DNA of 64,000 bases from NCBI GenBank assembly GCA_963556255.1, contig OY744616.1, forward strand, positions 29,573,408 through 29,637,407. Direction: 5' to 3'. The notes under the pieces are model-generated. The model was not told the DNA's origin. It made no database searches and was given only the letters and a program-made list of their open reading frames with translations. The stretch comes from Allolobophora icterica (lineage: Eukaryota; Annelida; Clitellata; Crassiclitellata; Lumbricidae). The stretch's first letter is position 1; every line of letters begins with the position of its first letter. This document shows positions 1-10,907 of the stretch, piece after piece. The translations under genes were made by a program, and so were the position numbers.

Positions 1-299
1 CTGAATTCTCGCCATTCTCCGTCTTCTCGGCATGCAGATCTTTGATTCGGTTCTTTCCAGCGTAGACCGGAATGTGCCTCTCCAGCTGAAGAATCGTCTT
101 AAATTCCTCGTCACATCCTCGGCATTTCTGAACGTCAACCAACTCGGCTATCTCGCGCCGGCGCACGTGACGTCGAGGGTTGTACGCCGACGACTGATGA
201 CCGTGTCGCCATCGGTTACGTCGCAGGTCTGCCTCATCGTCGACCGACTCGATGCTCTTAATCCTTCGACTGCTCGGCCGAAGCGTCCCTTGGCGCCAT
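1..299 (-). CDS. Partial exon, C2H2-like zinc-finger protein (runs off window edge)
   Basis: One reading frame is open over about 99 codons from a good splice acceptor (T-rich tract then AATCAG, AG at 300-301 on the complement) to the window edge; the other two minus frames are closed. The exon is GC-rich compared with the AT-rich flank. It begins with an Arg/Ser-rich stretch and then holds a finger-like motif: CRGC, 12 residues, His, three residues and then Tyr where a second His is expected (HIPVY). Hydrophobic spacing (F and L in the loop) fits the C2H2 fold. I infer a DNA-binding or gag-like finger protein whose last zinc ligand is lost or supplied elsewhere. No product can be named. Confidence 0.4.
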
Positions 300-407
300 C
301 TGATTAAATTTTACAAATAAAAAACAAATAGATTACTCATACTGACTTAAAATAATTCCGAATAGGGCCTATATGGTTCCCTCTTTATTAAATTACTAGA
401 GTATATG

Positions 408-559
408 CCCGTCATATTATGACGGCAGTGTAGGCCTATATAATTAGGCTATGTCGTTGGTTAAAATGCTCTGATCACATTACCCGTCATATTATGACGT
501 CATATTATGACGGCAGTGTAGGCCTATAATAATGTATCGTTGGTTAAAATGCTCTGATC
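408..559. repeat. Two tandem copies of a ~70-bp unit with GTCATATTATGAC palindromes
   Basis: Copies at about 408-476 and 482-559 share the palindrome GTCATATTATGAC, then a GGCAGTGTAGGCCTATA stretch and TTGGTTAAAATGCTCTGATC. The second copy has the palindrome doubled. The preceding stretch (300-407) is AT-rich with nothing recognisable. Confidence 0.6.
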
Positions 560-583
560 GCCGTCGTCAATATGGCAGCACTG

Positions 584-634
584 ACGTCACAAACGGTTTC
601 TGTTTCACAATAGAACAGAAACCGTTTGTGACGT
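584..634. repeat. Perfect 21-bp hairpin, 9-nt loop
   Basis: Arms 584-604 and 614-634 are exact reverse complements (ACGTCACAAACGG... / ...CCGTTTGTGACGT) around the loop TCACAATAG. Confidence 0.85.
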
Positions 635-1127
635 AGCGTCCTCCGACAGACACACGCTCTATGAATATTATATGTATAGATTGTTGACGTCAATTTGTCA
701 TGTACACCCCGTCCCCTTATCAAGAATTGTGAAACTGTTTCAAACTCCTTCCCCAAGTTTTTGACATAATTAATGGACGACCCCTTATGTGTTACTGTGC
801 GAAGATCTATAATAGAGTTCATCTACGTATATAAAGAAATATCAAAAGCGAATTCTACATACCGAAATCAGTAACACTTGAGGTAGTACACGTGCATATA
901 CTCTAAAAAACAAAAAAGGTGAATTTTTCAATCTGCCATAATGACTTTGACCATAACCTTCCCAGGTGAAGATGACCTCGAATGGAAAAAGCAATATCAG
1001 AAATGAATTTTACATACTGAAATCAGTAAAATTAAAGGTATTAGGCGTGTATTGGCCTACACAGTACACAGCGCCCTTGTAGCGGCATGGTCGCGTTACG
1101 GCGCTCTAGAAATTGTCCGTGTTATTA
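635..1127. other. No gene; pair of diverged ~57-bp direct repeats
   Basis: Segments 839-895 and 995-1051 resemble each other (ATATCA...GAATT.TACATA.CGAAATCAGTAA pattern). Otherwise non-coding. Confidence 0.4.
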
Positions 1128-1238
1128 CTATAATCAGGTTTTAAGGCAAAAATTCCAGCTCTAATGAATCATTAGAGCTGGAATTTTTGCGTAAAATTAC
1201 TCTTTCTCAGCACAAAAAAAATTAAAACCTGATTATAG
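1128..1238. repeat. Foldback (palindromic) MITE-like element
   Basis: Outer arms 1128-1144 and 1222-1238 (17 bp, exact) enclose inner arms 1146-1167 and 1169-1190 (22 bp, exact, 1-nt loop). The whole 111 bp can fold into one hairpin with an internal bulge. No clear target duplication was found. Confidence 0.65.
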
Positions 1239-1569
1239 GGCCTGCACTGTACCAGCAACAAATCCTATATATCATGTGGCCATCACATGCTTCGATATCA
1301 AATAATTGTAAGCCCTTCAACCATTATTCTGAGGGCAGTGTTGTTAAAAGTATCGGGCGAATGTAGGTCTATCACTTAGTTGATTGTGTACATTATACTT
1401 TGCTAGAATTAGATATAACTCAATTATGCAAATCTACAATTATCGTGAATTTTCAGCATTTCTTAAAATACGAAATCAGTTGTAATTCTGGAAATTTGAA
1501 CTGACTGTTACACGTTTTTCCGTGTTTGCACCAGAACCTAACCAGCATTATAACCCCAAGTAAAACTGC
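1239..1569. other. No gene recognised
   Basis: AT-rich. A ~34-bp stretch near 1491-1524 (GAAATTTGAACTGACTGTTAC) recurs at 2534-2567. Confidence 0.4.
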
Positions 1570-1760
1570 AAACGTTGAAGGAGGAGGAGGAGGAGAAGGA
1601 GGAGGAGGAGCAGGAGGAGGAGCAGGAGCAGGAGGAGGATGAGCAGGAGGAGGAGGAGGAAGAAGAAGAAGAAGAAAACAAGAAGGAAAATGAAAACAAC
1701 AACAACGACGGCAACCACACAAAAAAGACCAAGAAGAACAAGAAGAAAAAGAAGAACAAG
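1570..1760. repeat. Purine-rich (GGA/GAA)n low-complexity tract
   Basis: Irregular GGA, GAA, GCA triplets grading into A-rich sequence; the charged or serine-rich ORFs it creates in several frames are artefacts. Confidence 0.9.
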
Positions 1761-1940
1761 AACAGTTCTTTAACAAAACCGTGTTCGCGAAGTCAACCTA
1801 CTAGCCTCGACTTATGATTGCCGTCTGATCTGAAACAATTTTCTACCCTGGCGAGGATGTTAACCCTTGACCTCTCGGTTGACAGTCATGCACGCTGACG
1901 CACTAGACTATCGCACGCGTCCTTCTATCTAGACCGGTAA

Positions 1941-2419
1941 GGGGCCATCCATATATTACGCACCCAGAAATCCCGGAAAATTGGACCCCTCCCCCTCTCT
2001 GTTCACATGCTTACTGTTTTCCACCACCCCCCCCCCACCTGCGTACGTACAGTTGAAGCACCACCCCCCCCCCCGTAAGACCAGCTGCAGAATGTGTCAG
2101 TTACACAGGTTGAGGCAGCGACTGTCTGCACTTTAGGCCAGATTGAAGGATGAGTAATCCATGGACTCACTGTTGAGTTGTGTGATAGTTTAGCAGCGTT
2201 CAGAGGTAAGGTGGCATACAAGTGACACCCCTCCCACAGTCCTACTTCCTCTGGTAGTACCAGCTGGCTGGAAGGACTGAACTCTAGCTCACTTAAAGGC
2301 CAATCAATTGCGTACGTACATTATCAGTAGACACCCCCCCCCGTTCGCAAGCGTACGCAAAACATGCATTTCGGTTACCCCTTCCCCCCTCCATGCTTAC
2401 GCAATATATAGATGGCCCA
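1941..2419. mobile_element. Harbinger-like MITE, copy 1
   Basis: Ends are GGGGCCATCCATATATTACG and its imperfect complement finishing in AGATGGCCC. A 3-bp TAA is duplicated at 1938-1940 and 2420-2422, as for PIF/Harbinger elements. The interior (2080-2220) is shared with the copy at 4211-4734. Non-coding. Confidence 0.65.
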
Positions 2420-2422
2420 TAA

Positions 2423-3749
2423 ATAGATATTTTAACACTGTACGTCATTTTTTGCTGTTGTGCAAGTTTTAGAGTTCTAATGGTAGGCTTAAATACACGA
2501 GTACTATGCTAGTCATACGTGAGCTCCGTTTGAGAAATTTGAACTGACCGTTACAGGATCGTCCGTGAGGAGCCAAATCATATAGTAGGCCTAAGTAAGT
2601 AAGTAATCCATTTATTGACACAACATCAACGCCGTAATATCACAATAACAACAGTGAGTACAAATTCAGAAACTTCCAGTAATGATGCAAGAGTCAAAAG
2701 GTCAATCCAAAAGGGTCGCATTGACCCGCTGAGCCTGGATTGCCCATTTTCTGGATAATATGTGGCTATAGTAACAGAGTAGAAACGAAATGTACTGAAT
2801 TGCAGGATTGCAGCTACATGTAAAGCTACATGTCATTGGTACAGCGCTGGGGTCATGTTTAAAAAGTATCCATATTGTGTACGAGTGTAGGCCCTATGGT
2901 GTTGAACATGCACACGACTTCTTTTCAGGACCTGTTAAATGAGTTCCTTTCGGAATAAGTTAAGCTAATATGACTTTACTTATTGATACACTCAACTTAT
3001 TACTCTAGCAACCATCGATTAACGTTTGTCTAGGGAATGAGACTTGCTCCCAAAGAATATTCGCATACCATGTGAACTGCAATTAGAACAGAATATGCAG
3101 TTCCGCTACTTAATAAATTCTTTATCATTTTATAACCCTAAGATTACACGAATCTTCTGGCCATGACATGTGCGTCCATTGGTGGCCAACCCACATCCAC
3201 TGGCGGAGTCGTGTGATTCCACTGCTCAATCGTAAGATCAGTGGGCAGTAAATATAAAATAAAGGCAGATAAATTATGCACTACATTTAAGCGATTTAAG
3301 TGGCAGTTACGTGAATGTTCTATGATTGATTAGGATATAGGCACCTGTTCAGGTGTTAGGAGCGGTAAAATCATTAAAAAATACTATAAACGTAACACAA
3401 GCTTACAAATATGACTCTTACTGTAACTACGGATTTTATGGCACCTTTATTCAACTACTTGAAGATGCTCTAATTGTTCTGTACCTTGTTAATGTCAAAG
3501 TACAGTTTACTGTATATTTTTAATAAACTACTTTAATTTTCAATTTAAAAGCTAAGTTAATTTTTGATTCGATGTTAACAAATACATTCTAGCTTCATGA
3601 GGACAAGGGGCTTTTACTATTTCTGTATCATTCAATGTCTCTCATATTAAACTGGTAGAAACAAAATTATCCTGTCAGAATTGGCATGCATACAACATCA
3701 TTTGACTTTTCAGCAGAACAGTGCCTTCTATTTAGGCAAATAGATGAAG
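2423..3749. other. No gene; probable LINE/SINE 3' tail at 2594-2640
   Basis: AAGTAAGTAAGT followed by ATCCATTTATTGACACAACATCA reads, on the minus strand, as a retroposon 3' end with an (ACTT)n tail. The rest is AT-rich and featureless. Confidence 0.35.
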
Positions 3750-3983
3750 AAGGCAAGCAGTGGTGGACTGGAGTGTCAAAGCGGCCCGGGAAAAAAATAT
3801 AAAGCGGCCCTATCCGACATTTATTTTTGGGGGGATTTGTTGTCAGCCAAGGTAACAGGTAACTTTACAATGGGATAGTCATAACACAACGATGAATCGC
3901 AAACCTAATTTACATTAGACATAAAATATTAAGAATGTTTTAAAAGTTATAAATCGATTTATCATGACCCACCCAAATGATGG

Positions 3984-4189
3984 TTATTGTATAAGCAACT
4001 TCTTTAAGCTGGGTGCCATTTTAGACATATGATCTATAATTGTGTCATTGTATAGTTCACTTAAAACATCAGTTTCTAAACTTTCTACCGACATGAGCAA
4101 AAATTCTTCAAGATTTGTAGAAGACAACGAGCTCAGCAAGCGATTTTTAATGTACTTCAGTTTGAGAAAGATCTCTCACACGCTACTTG
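3984..4189 (-). pseudogene. hAT transposase remnant, C-terminal dimerisation domain
   Basis: On the minus strand the sequence reads the hallmark of the hAT C-terminal dimerisation region: an ACERSFS block, then after a frameshift KLKYIKNRLLSSL and LEEFLLMSVE, ending at a stop at 3984-3986. In intact hAT enzymes this helix-rich part dimerises the transposase. It resembles the ZMYM-like hAT branch. The frame break falls between ACERSFS and KLKYIKN. The matching N-terminus lies at 4908-5075, and the Harbinger-like MITE at 4211-4734 is inserted between the two remnants. Confidence 0.75.
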
Positions 4190-4210
4190 GGTAGAGGACA
4201 GAGTCAATTA

Positions 4211-4734
4211 GAGGCCATCCGTATAGTACGTACGCAAAAGTCTGGAAAATTGGACCCTTCCCCTCCCTGTACGCACACGTACTTTTTTCCACTCCCCACC
4301 TGCGTACGTACGCTTGACGCGCATCGCCCTCAAAGACCAACTGCAGAATGTGTCAGTACGACAGGTCCAGGCAGCGGCTGTGTGCACTTTAGGCCAGATC
4401 GAAGGACGAGTGATCCATGGACTCACTGCTGAGCTGTGTGACAGTTTAATAATAACATTCAGTGGTAAAGACCCTAAGGTGGCATACAAGTGACACCTCT
4501 CCCACAGTCATACTTCCCCTGGTAATACCTCATAGCTGAAAAGACTGAACTCTGTCTCACTTGAAGGCCAATCAACTTGAATGCAAATATAAACAAATTA
4601 TGGGTTCCCTCCCGTTTCCTATGCGTACGTACATTATCAGTAGACCCCCCCCCCCATACGCAAGCATACGCAAACACATGCATTTGGGTTAACCCCTTCC
4701 ACCTTCCATGCGTACGTACTATATGGATGGCCCC
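4211..4734. mobile_element. Harbinger-like MITE, copy 2 (nested in hAT)
   Basis: Starts GAGGCCATCC and ends GGATGGCCCC. Interior 4335-4490 matches copy 1 (GCAGAATGTGTCAG, then CTTTAGGCCAGAT and CATGGACTCACTG). Flanks TTA/TAA. It interrupts the hAT element. Confidence 0.65.
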
Positions 4735-4907
4735 TAAGAGTTTATATGAACAAAACAGGTGCCTGTAATTCTGAAACTGTATTTATGTAACACAGAAAAG
4801 CAGCCAACAGGACTTTTTGCAAGATTTGCATTTCGTAAGTTCGTCACTCTTATGCCCAACTTGGTCGTTTCAGAGTTCATGTGGAGAATCTTCATTGACG
4901 CTGTCCT

Positions 4908-5075
4908 CTACCTAATCGTCGAACATTTAGTGGCGATCTCTTTGCCTTGAGTAACTTTAAATAAATCGACTAGATTTTTAGCACTTGCTCCATCTTTAGC
5001 AAGAACTTTTAGTTTCTTATCTCTTACCTTTTCCTCACCATCTTTACATTTACGTTTCAAATTTAAATCACTCAT
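4908..5075 (-). pseudogene. hAT transposase remnant, N-terminus
   Basis: A 55-codon minus-strand frame starts at an ATG at 5075. It is lysine-rich (KRKCKDGEEKVRDKKLK), followed by NLVDLFKVT, which looks like the basic leader of ZMYM-like hAT transposases. It ends in a stop at 4908. Its place inside the 8-bp-TSD element and the C-terminal remnant downstream support the reading; the region between (BED finger, catalytic core) is missing or unrecognisable. Confidence 0.5.
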
Positions 5076-5202
5076 TTATACTGTAAATTTTTTCAATAAT
5101 TTATTAACCAATAATAATAAAAGAATCTTCGTCAAAAACAAACTTAGCGAAAGTAGAACCTCGTTTTAAGATTCAACTGTTAATTATATAAGTCTGCCTT
5201 CT

Positions 5203-5502
5203 CATGCCCGCCGAGAAGGGGGCAGAGGGGCAAATGCCCAGGGGCCGGAGAGTTTTAGGGGCCCGGCCGTCCGGGCCCCCAATCAACTTATGAGAAATAT
5301 TATAATCAGTTATACAAAGTTTATGATTTATGCCTTTTAAAATATAATATTACTGAATAAAATCGTAGTTGTATATATAAACATAGTATCATACGGTCGT
5401 ACCCGCACTATTTTTTATTTCAATTTATGTTCTTCAATTTTCTCATAAAGCCTAAAGATGGTTTAGGGGCCTATGGGCCCAGAATGTCTGTACTCAGTCC
5501 TG
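5203..5502. mobile_element. 300-bp hAT-type MITE nested in hAT
   Basis: GC-rich segment (CATGCCCGCCGAGAAGGGGG ... GTACTCAGTCCTG) bounded by an exact 8-bp duplication TGCCTTCT (5195-5202, 5503-5510). Terminal repeats are weak; the class is inferred from TSD length and CA...TG ends. Confidence 0.55.
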
Positions 5503-5984
5503 TGCCTTCTAGCGAATAAAAAATAACCCCGTCATAAATACCATAGAAATTATTATAAATAGCCGATTTTTAGACATTGTGTCTAAGAACTTAGAAGCGG
5601 CCCAATTATCACCGACCCTGGCGGCCCACCGGGATTTTTCCCGGTGTCCCGGTGGGCCAGTCCACCTCTGAAGGCAAGTTGTTTCAAATTTATTTTCCCT
5701 ATAATAGTTTAGTTACAGAAATTGCTTGCTTCCTGTCATTGTAGGGGTTAGGACGCATTGTACTATTGATGACATCATGAAGAGATCGCGAGTAGAGTTT
5801 AGCGACTGAATTGCCCATTTGATTCCGAATTTGACACTCTGTATATATATCGTTAAGTTAGAGAGAGCTCTGAATGCACTCATTACCAAATATGATATAA
5901 AACCAACATGACCCAGTCACGTACGTAAAATGCACCAGGCGAAGGCCTATTCCACGTACGTCAGAGTAGAACAATGTAATTGCC

Positions 5985-6330
5985 CAGTAGTGGAGCAGCC
6001 TGGTGCAAAATATGACACAATTGCTCATTAAAAGACAGAAGCATGAAATTTGGTACATAGTATGAACATGTCCCAATGAAACTTTTTAGCTATAGGGCCA
6101 TCGCAGATTTGTCCTCTAGCCTCAATGGCAGCCATTTTCCAAAATTGCCGACCGAAATTAGATATTTTTCAATATCGCAGCTTCTAGTTCACTTAGAATC
6201 GTGATCTTGGTGTCTAAACATACATATTTAGGGGGTAAGGATTCTAGTAGAACTAATTGCAATTACTTACCTACAACAGGAAAGCTAATTGCGGTAGCCA
6301 TCTTGAAGTTAAGGTGACCTTAAAATGTAT
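5985..6330 (-). repeat. Left arm of long inverted repeat
   Basis: Matches, in reverse, the two repeats at 9005-9300 and 9335-9665 (for example GCCATTTTCCAAAATTGCCG; CTAATTGCAATTACTTAC; AAGACAGAAGCATGAAATTTGG). Together they frame the decayed gene at 6581-8930. Confidence 0.75.
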
Positions 6331-6580
6331 TTTCCCGTTTTGGATTACTTTCTCTTCATGTTAACTTAAAATTATGATTGTAATTTTGGTTGTTAAGTGT
6401 ACAGTATTTTGGGAATGGGTTGCAAGGCAAGTAACCATTTCTGAAACATGTCTTTGTGTTCATGTTCATGTGGAAATAAAGCAAATTATGGTATATCGGC
6501 AATTCAGCGTTAATGTGCTCATTAATGTACATTGATTACATTTCCGAACAAGTATTCAGACAAAGTACCGGGCCACAGAA

Positions 6581-8930
6581 TTATATAGCATCGTCATTCA
6601 CGGTCACATAGGCCTCTACACTGACAGAGACCTGTAGAGCAGCTTTCACACATTTGCACTGTCCCCTACAGTCCTTCTCGCAGCCACATCTGAGCAGTTC
6701 ACGACAGCCACGAGAAGCTTCGGCAAGTGTTGTCCACTTCACTTCCCAACCTCCTTCGATCGTTTGCAGACACCCCCATTCACCAGGACATGGTAGCTTG
6801 GGAACAGCTACGAACATCTGTGCCCAGACAAGACCCGCCTGGTTGGCAGCTCTCTTTGTGTGTTCCACAAGTGCAGCTTGAGTTGGTGGAAGGCCATCCA
6901 TTGGTCTGCCTTTCTGTGAGAAAAGATGCTTCCGTGCCTCATTCACCTTCTCCTCACTGTTCCAACGGTCATACAGAAGAACTACAAAGCGCTCCAGTAC
7001 ATCAATAGAGCTGGGAGTTGATGCTAAGGTGCAGAACGCTGGGGTGACGCCGTTGAATGTCTTCCAAATGTCCCACACAGTCTTTTTTCCGCGCCCAGCA
7101 AAGAATGTTACTGTGTCACATCCGCTAAATGCATGTAGGAAGGGCAAGGCTACGCACTTCTCTGGGCCAAGAACATGTGCCATCTCATGGGTGGGTAGGT
7201 ACCTGAAGCTTTTTCCTGAGGCAAAGCCAACCCACAGTTCGTTCATGCTGAGCTGCTGAACTGCTGCTATGGCTAACACCAACACATCAGAATCAACAGT
7301 GCGGATCATAACTTTACGATAGCCATGCTTGGCAGCATCTGAAACATGCAGGAAAATCCTTATGTCAGCTTCCTCTTGAGTACAAGGAGCAAGTCCAGTG
7401 GTGTCCCTTGGCTAAGTACAGAGCACGTCTTTGTGGTGTGTTGCGATGATCTGTCTTTCTGCTTCTGTTTTAAGTTTTGCAATTTACAGGCTCAAAAAAG
7501 AAAACTCTGACTTGTTTTCGGTTCCTCGGAAATTCCTGCCAATTTCTAGGTAGAGCATTAGAAGAATCCACGCGCCTTCGACTTCCCTTACCCCTCACAC
7601 TGCGTGTATATGTCTTCAATCTGCCATATACAATATGTACATATTCATCCCATACCACATCTACACTTGCACATGCTCCAGTTGTCTTGTGATGTAGGAT
7701 TGTAGGGCAAGAAAATATGGGTGGCATAATCTTAGAAGGTTTCATTGCAGTGCCAGGCTTCAGTATGTTGACTATGACTGCTGCATCCAGGATAACAGCA
7801 TCAACAGTGTGTATACCCTGTGAAGGGCCTAGCTGGATATCTGGGACAGTGTCATCTGATTAAGTGGGAACCAGCTCTTCTAGGCAGCTCACAATGTCTG
7901 ACTTGGTTCCTAGCCACAATTTGCCCATATTCGAAAGTGATATATATATATTCGTTTATTGATGGTGGGCATGCCTGATTCTCGTGTGCAAAGAATTCAT
8001 CCAGGTTTCCTTCACGTGTCTGACAGGAGATGTACAAGTTGGAGAAAGTGAACAGTCACTCTTCATAGATGACAGCTGGTGCTTTGCTCTCGACTTGTCC
8101 CGTACAGGTGGACGACTTAAGAGAGGAAAATTGTTTAGTTTGATTGGGTAATTGATATGTCGTGATTGCTTTTGTCCAGTCTTCTCAAGGTTGCGCATTG
8201 TGTTGATCACTGCGGGATCAGCCAGAACTCTGGTATCCAGGACAAGTAGGTCATTGCTGTCATCAATGAATGGGTTTCCCATCTCTATTGATGCCTGAAA
8301 CTCTTCGATCTCTGGTCCACACACCATCTATCGTCGTAGGGCTTGCGGGTTCTGTGTGAGGCCTACAGCACCGACGTCACCCTTTACGCGGGCGTTGTTA
8401 TGCTCATGGACTTGGTCTATGGCGATATTGGAAAATGTACGTCCGTCATCTTTACCGTGAAGCTGACACGCCGAAATTCTTGGTACACAGCAGGATGCTT
8501 CTCTGCTAGAATGAACATGTCACGGACTCACGGAGGTGTATTGGTATGCATCTAGCATAATTCGTGTGGTCAAGTGAGAAGAACCAAGGCACGAGCTGTG
8601 ACAACGAATCTATGTAGAGCTCGAAATCACCCTCCCTCAGTGATCGCACAAAGATCATCACCTGAAGTTCAAGCTGCAGAATGGTGAAACATAAGTTAAA
8701 CTCTCTCTGTATTGGTATGCATCTAGCATAATTCGTGTGGTCAAGTGAGAAGAACCAAGGCACGAGCTGTGACAACGAATCTATGTAGAGCTCGAAATCA
8801 CCCTCCCTCAGTGATCGCACAAAGATCATCACCTGAAGTTCAAGCTGCAGAATGGTGAAACATAAGTTAAACTCTCTCATCACACCAGGCCTCTAAGTGC
8901 TTCATACTCTCCACATCTACATGGTTGCTC
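6581..8930 (-). pseudogene. Decayed PIN-like protein of a widespread unnamed invertebrate/fish family
   Basis: Read from about 8930 down to 6581, conserved blocks occur in order but in shifting frames. They are: a helical block ending LDHTNYARCIPI (twice, from an exact 171-bp duplication), KHPAVYQEF, IAIDQVHEHNN and GAVGLTQNPQALRR. A stop follows, then MVCGPEIEEF, NPFIDDSNDLLVLDTR, FFAHENQACPPS, VDVVWDEY with RGKGSRRRV, EEADIRIFLH and VMIRTVDSDVLVLA. The last blocks are HAFSGCDTVTFFAGRGKK and a Cys-rich tail CGCEKDCRGQCKC. I recognise these motifs from multicopy uncharacterised proteins of fish and invertebrates. The TVDSDV and SGCDT motifs suggest a PIN/FEN-like nuclease fold, which is inference. 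The longest open stretch is 6581-7309. At least four frame breaks make it a pseudogene; the flanking inverted repeats suggest it travels as a mobile element. Confidence 0.65.
8537..8878. repeat. Exact tandem duplication, 2 x 171 bp
   Basis: Copies 8537-8707 and 8708-8878 are identical to the eye. 171 bp is 57 codons, so the minus-strand frame continues through both copies. The duplication is therefore recent relative to the decay of the gene. Confidence 0.9.
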
Positions 8931-9004
8931 CTGTAGGCTTTGTGGAGTATATATACAGGGTTGACGCTGTAACCTGATGAGCATGATGACATGAGACACC
9001 TTTA

Positions 9005-9300
9005 GGCATGAATCTTAACTTCAGCATGGCTACTGCAATTAGTTTTCTATTGTTGCTAAGTAATTGCAATTAGTTCTGTTGGAATCCTTGCCTCTAAATA
9101 TGTATATTTAGACACCAAGATCACTATTCCAATTGAACTAGAGGCTGAGATATTGAAAAATATCTAATTTCGGTCGGCCATTTTGGAAAATGGCTGCTAT
9201 TGAGGCTAGAGGGCAAATCTGCGATGGTCCTATAGCTTAAACAATCCCTAAGGACAGGATCATACTATGTATCAAATTCCATGCTTCTATCAGTTAATAA
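9005..9300 (+). repeat. Right inverted-repeat copy A
   Basis: CTTAACTTCAGCATGGCTACTGCAATTAG through TATCAAATTCCATGCTTCTATC matches the complement of 5985-6330 and the next copy at 9335-9665. Confidence 0.7.
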
Positions 9301-9334
9301 ACAATTGGTTCAAATTTGCGCTGGACTGCCCTTT

Positions 9335-9665
9335 CAGTTCACCTTAACTTCAAGATGGCTACCGCAATTAGCTTTTCTGTTGTAGGTAAATAAAATTGCA
9401 ATTAGTTCTATTAGAATTCTTACCCCTAAATATGTATGTTTAGACATCAAGATCACGATTCTAAGTGAACTAGAAGCTGAGATATTGAAAAATCTCTCAT
9501 TTTTGTCGGCCATTTTGGAAAATGGCTGCCATTGAGGGTAGAGGACAAATCTGCGATGGCCCTATAGCTAAAATTTTTCTTCATCCTATGTTATTATCAT
9601 GTGCCAAATTTGATGCTTCTGTCTTCAAGTGAGCAATTTTTACACCAAGCTGCCTGACTACCGTT
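9335..9665 (+). repeat. Right inverted-repeat copy B
   Basis: Second tandem copy, about 340 bp after copy A, and slightly closer to the left arm: it includes the outer ATTGCTCA/TGAGCAAT and GCTGCCTG/AGCAGCCTGG matches. Confidence 0.72.
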
Positions 9666-9893
9666 ACTAGCAAGATATAAGTGATAGTTCACATACAATT
9701 GCCTCCGCTATGAATTAGGCACACGAAAAGACTTCAGCATGTGTCCTCAATCTTGTATACATATATAAGTAGGATTCTTGAGCGTCTGGTACTTTCTTCT
9801 GACAACTTATATGTAACCCTACATATTCAGCTCCTTTTTGATTCCACAGTAAACTTAATCCAACTAAAAGGCTCTGATTGAGAGAGCACTCAC

Positions 9894-9967
9894 GAATGTC
9901 GCACCCCCATCCAGTCTGACATCTTCTTCCCTGATGTGCTTCCTGCACAGAATAGACTGCACCACAT
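9894..9967 (-). CDS. Candidate EGF-like exon
   Basis: Minus-strand frame CGAVYSVQEAHQ, then GRRCQTGWGCDI, lies between an acceptor (AG at 9968-9969, or an alternative 9 bp upstream in the transcript) and a strong donor (C|GTGAGT). It has the same phase and the same ending (Cys-Asp-Ile then split Arg codon) as the exon at 50454-50542. This suggests a paralogous module or a tandem relative of the 36.6-50.5 kb gene. It is short, with no second exon seen nearby. Confidence 0.35.
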
Positions 9968-10907
9968 CTCAGATTGCTATAGCACACCAATCGCTATTAG
10001 CGGAGAAGACAATCAGCCAGTGACTACTTAATACGTATGATATTTCATTATAATTGTCAAATCTGATTTTCAAAGTTTATTAGGGAAGTTCTTTCATTAT
10101 CGTCGACGTTCTCATAATTTTCAGCAACAAGAGAACTCCAACAACAGCATCATTTGAATTATTGTTTCCAAAGTGTCATTATCTAACCCAAAATTTAATG
10201 CTTAAAACCCTATTTCAGTTATTTTAACCATAGTTATATTATATTAAACAGTATTAAATCCAACTAGTTAAAATAAAGAGACAGTCCCTTTATAACAATT
10301 TGCCAAAGTTTGAACTATGAACAAACAATTGATATTCATATAGGTCTGTAGCGGTACTACTCTTTTCAAATAACTTGTTTATCTAATTAATTAATATAGG
10401 ATATAGTATAAGCCAGGTAATTGATAGCGGCGTATAGTTAGAAAAATAGCGGCTCTATATAAATAATATTTAAGTATTAAAATGAACCGTTGAGGTCAGT
10501 CAACTGAGAGGTCACGTTACTATGACGACCAAAGACGCAACGAATCAGAAGCTTCGGCGGACATCTTCGAATGTTGAGGAGATCGGTTTGGGCGTTGAAG
10601 ACGTTGTACTTGGGAACTGGTTTCACTGCATTACTCTTGCGTGACCTACGGAGGGAAACAGCTGTTGAATCAACCTCGGAATCAGATAAGCTGATTCAAA
10701 TAATATATTTTAGAGAATAACGCCGCTATTAGGTAATTAGTTATTTACCTGTGAACTTTAAACTGTATATTTTAATATAATCCACAAAACACTACTATAA
10801 TGTCTGATGTTTATGATATATAGCAGAGTATTCGATAAAAAAATAATTAATTTAATCAGCCGAGCTCGAAGTAGGAAACAGTGGTTTATGTACTAATCGT
10901 ACTGATT
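9968..10907. other. No gene recognised
   Basis: AT-rich non-coding sequence. A GC-richer island at about 10490-10690 has no long ORF. Confidence 0.4.

Larger units (their letters stand above)
3758..5670. mobile_element. hAT DNA transposon, decayed, 1.9 kb
   Basis: Terminal inverted repeats CAGTGGTGGACTGG / CCAGTCCACCTCTG and a perfect 8-bp target duplication AAGGCAAG (3750-3757 and 5671-5678). It holds N- and C-terminal transposase remnants on the minus strand and two nested MITEs (4211-4734, 5203-5502). Confidence 0.88.

Noticed and set aside
1453..1817. Long Ser/Pro/Leu- or Glu-rich ORFs on both strands
   Set aside because: They translate the (GGA)n tract; low complexity with no start context or homologous feel.
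6654..7259. Plus-strand ORFs over the PIN-like gene
   Set aside because: They are shadows of the minus-strand coding sequence, which alone carries the conserved motifs.
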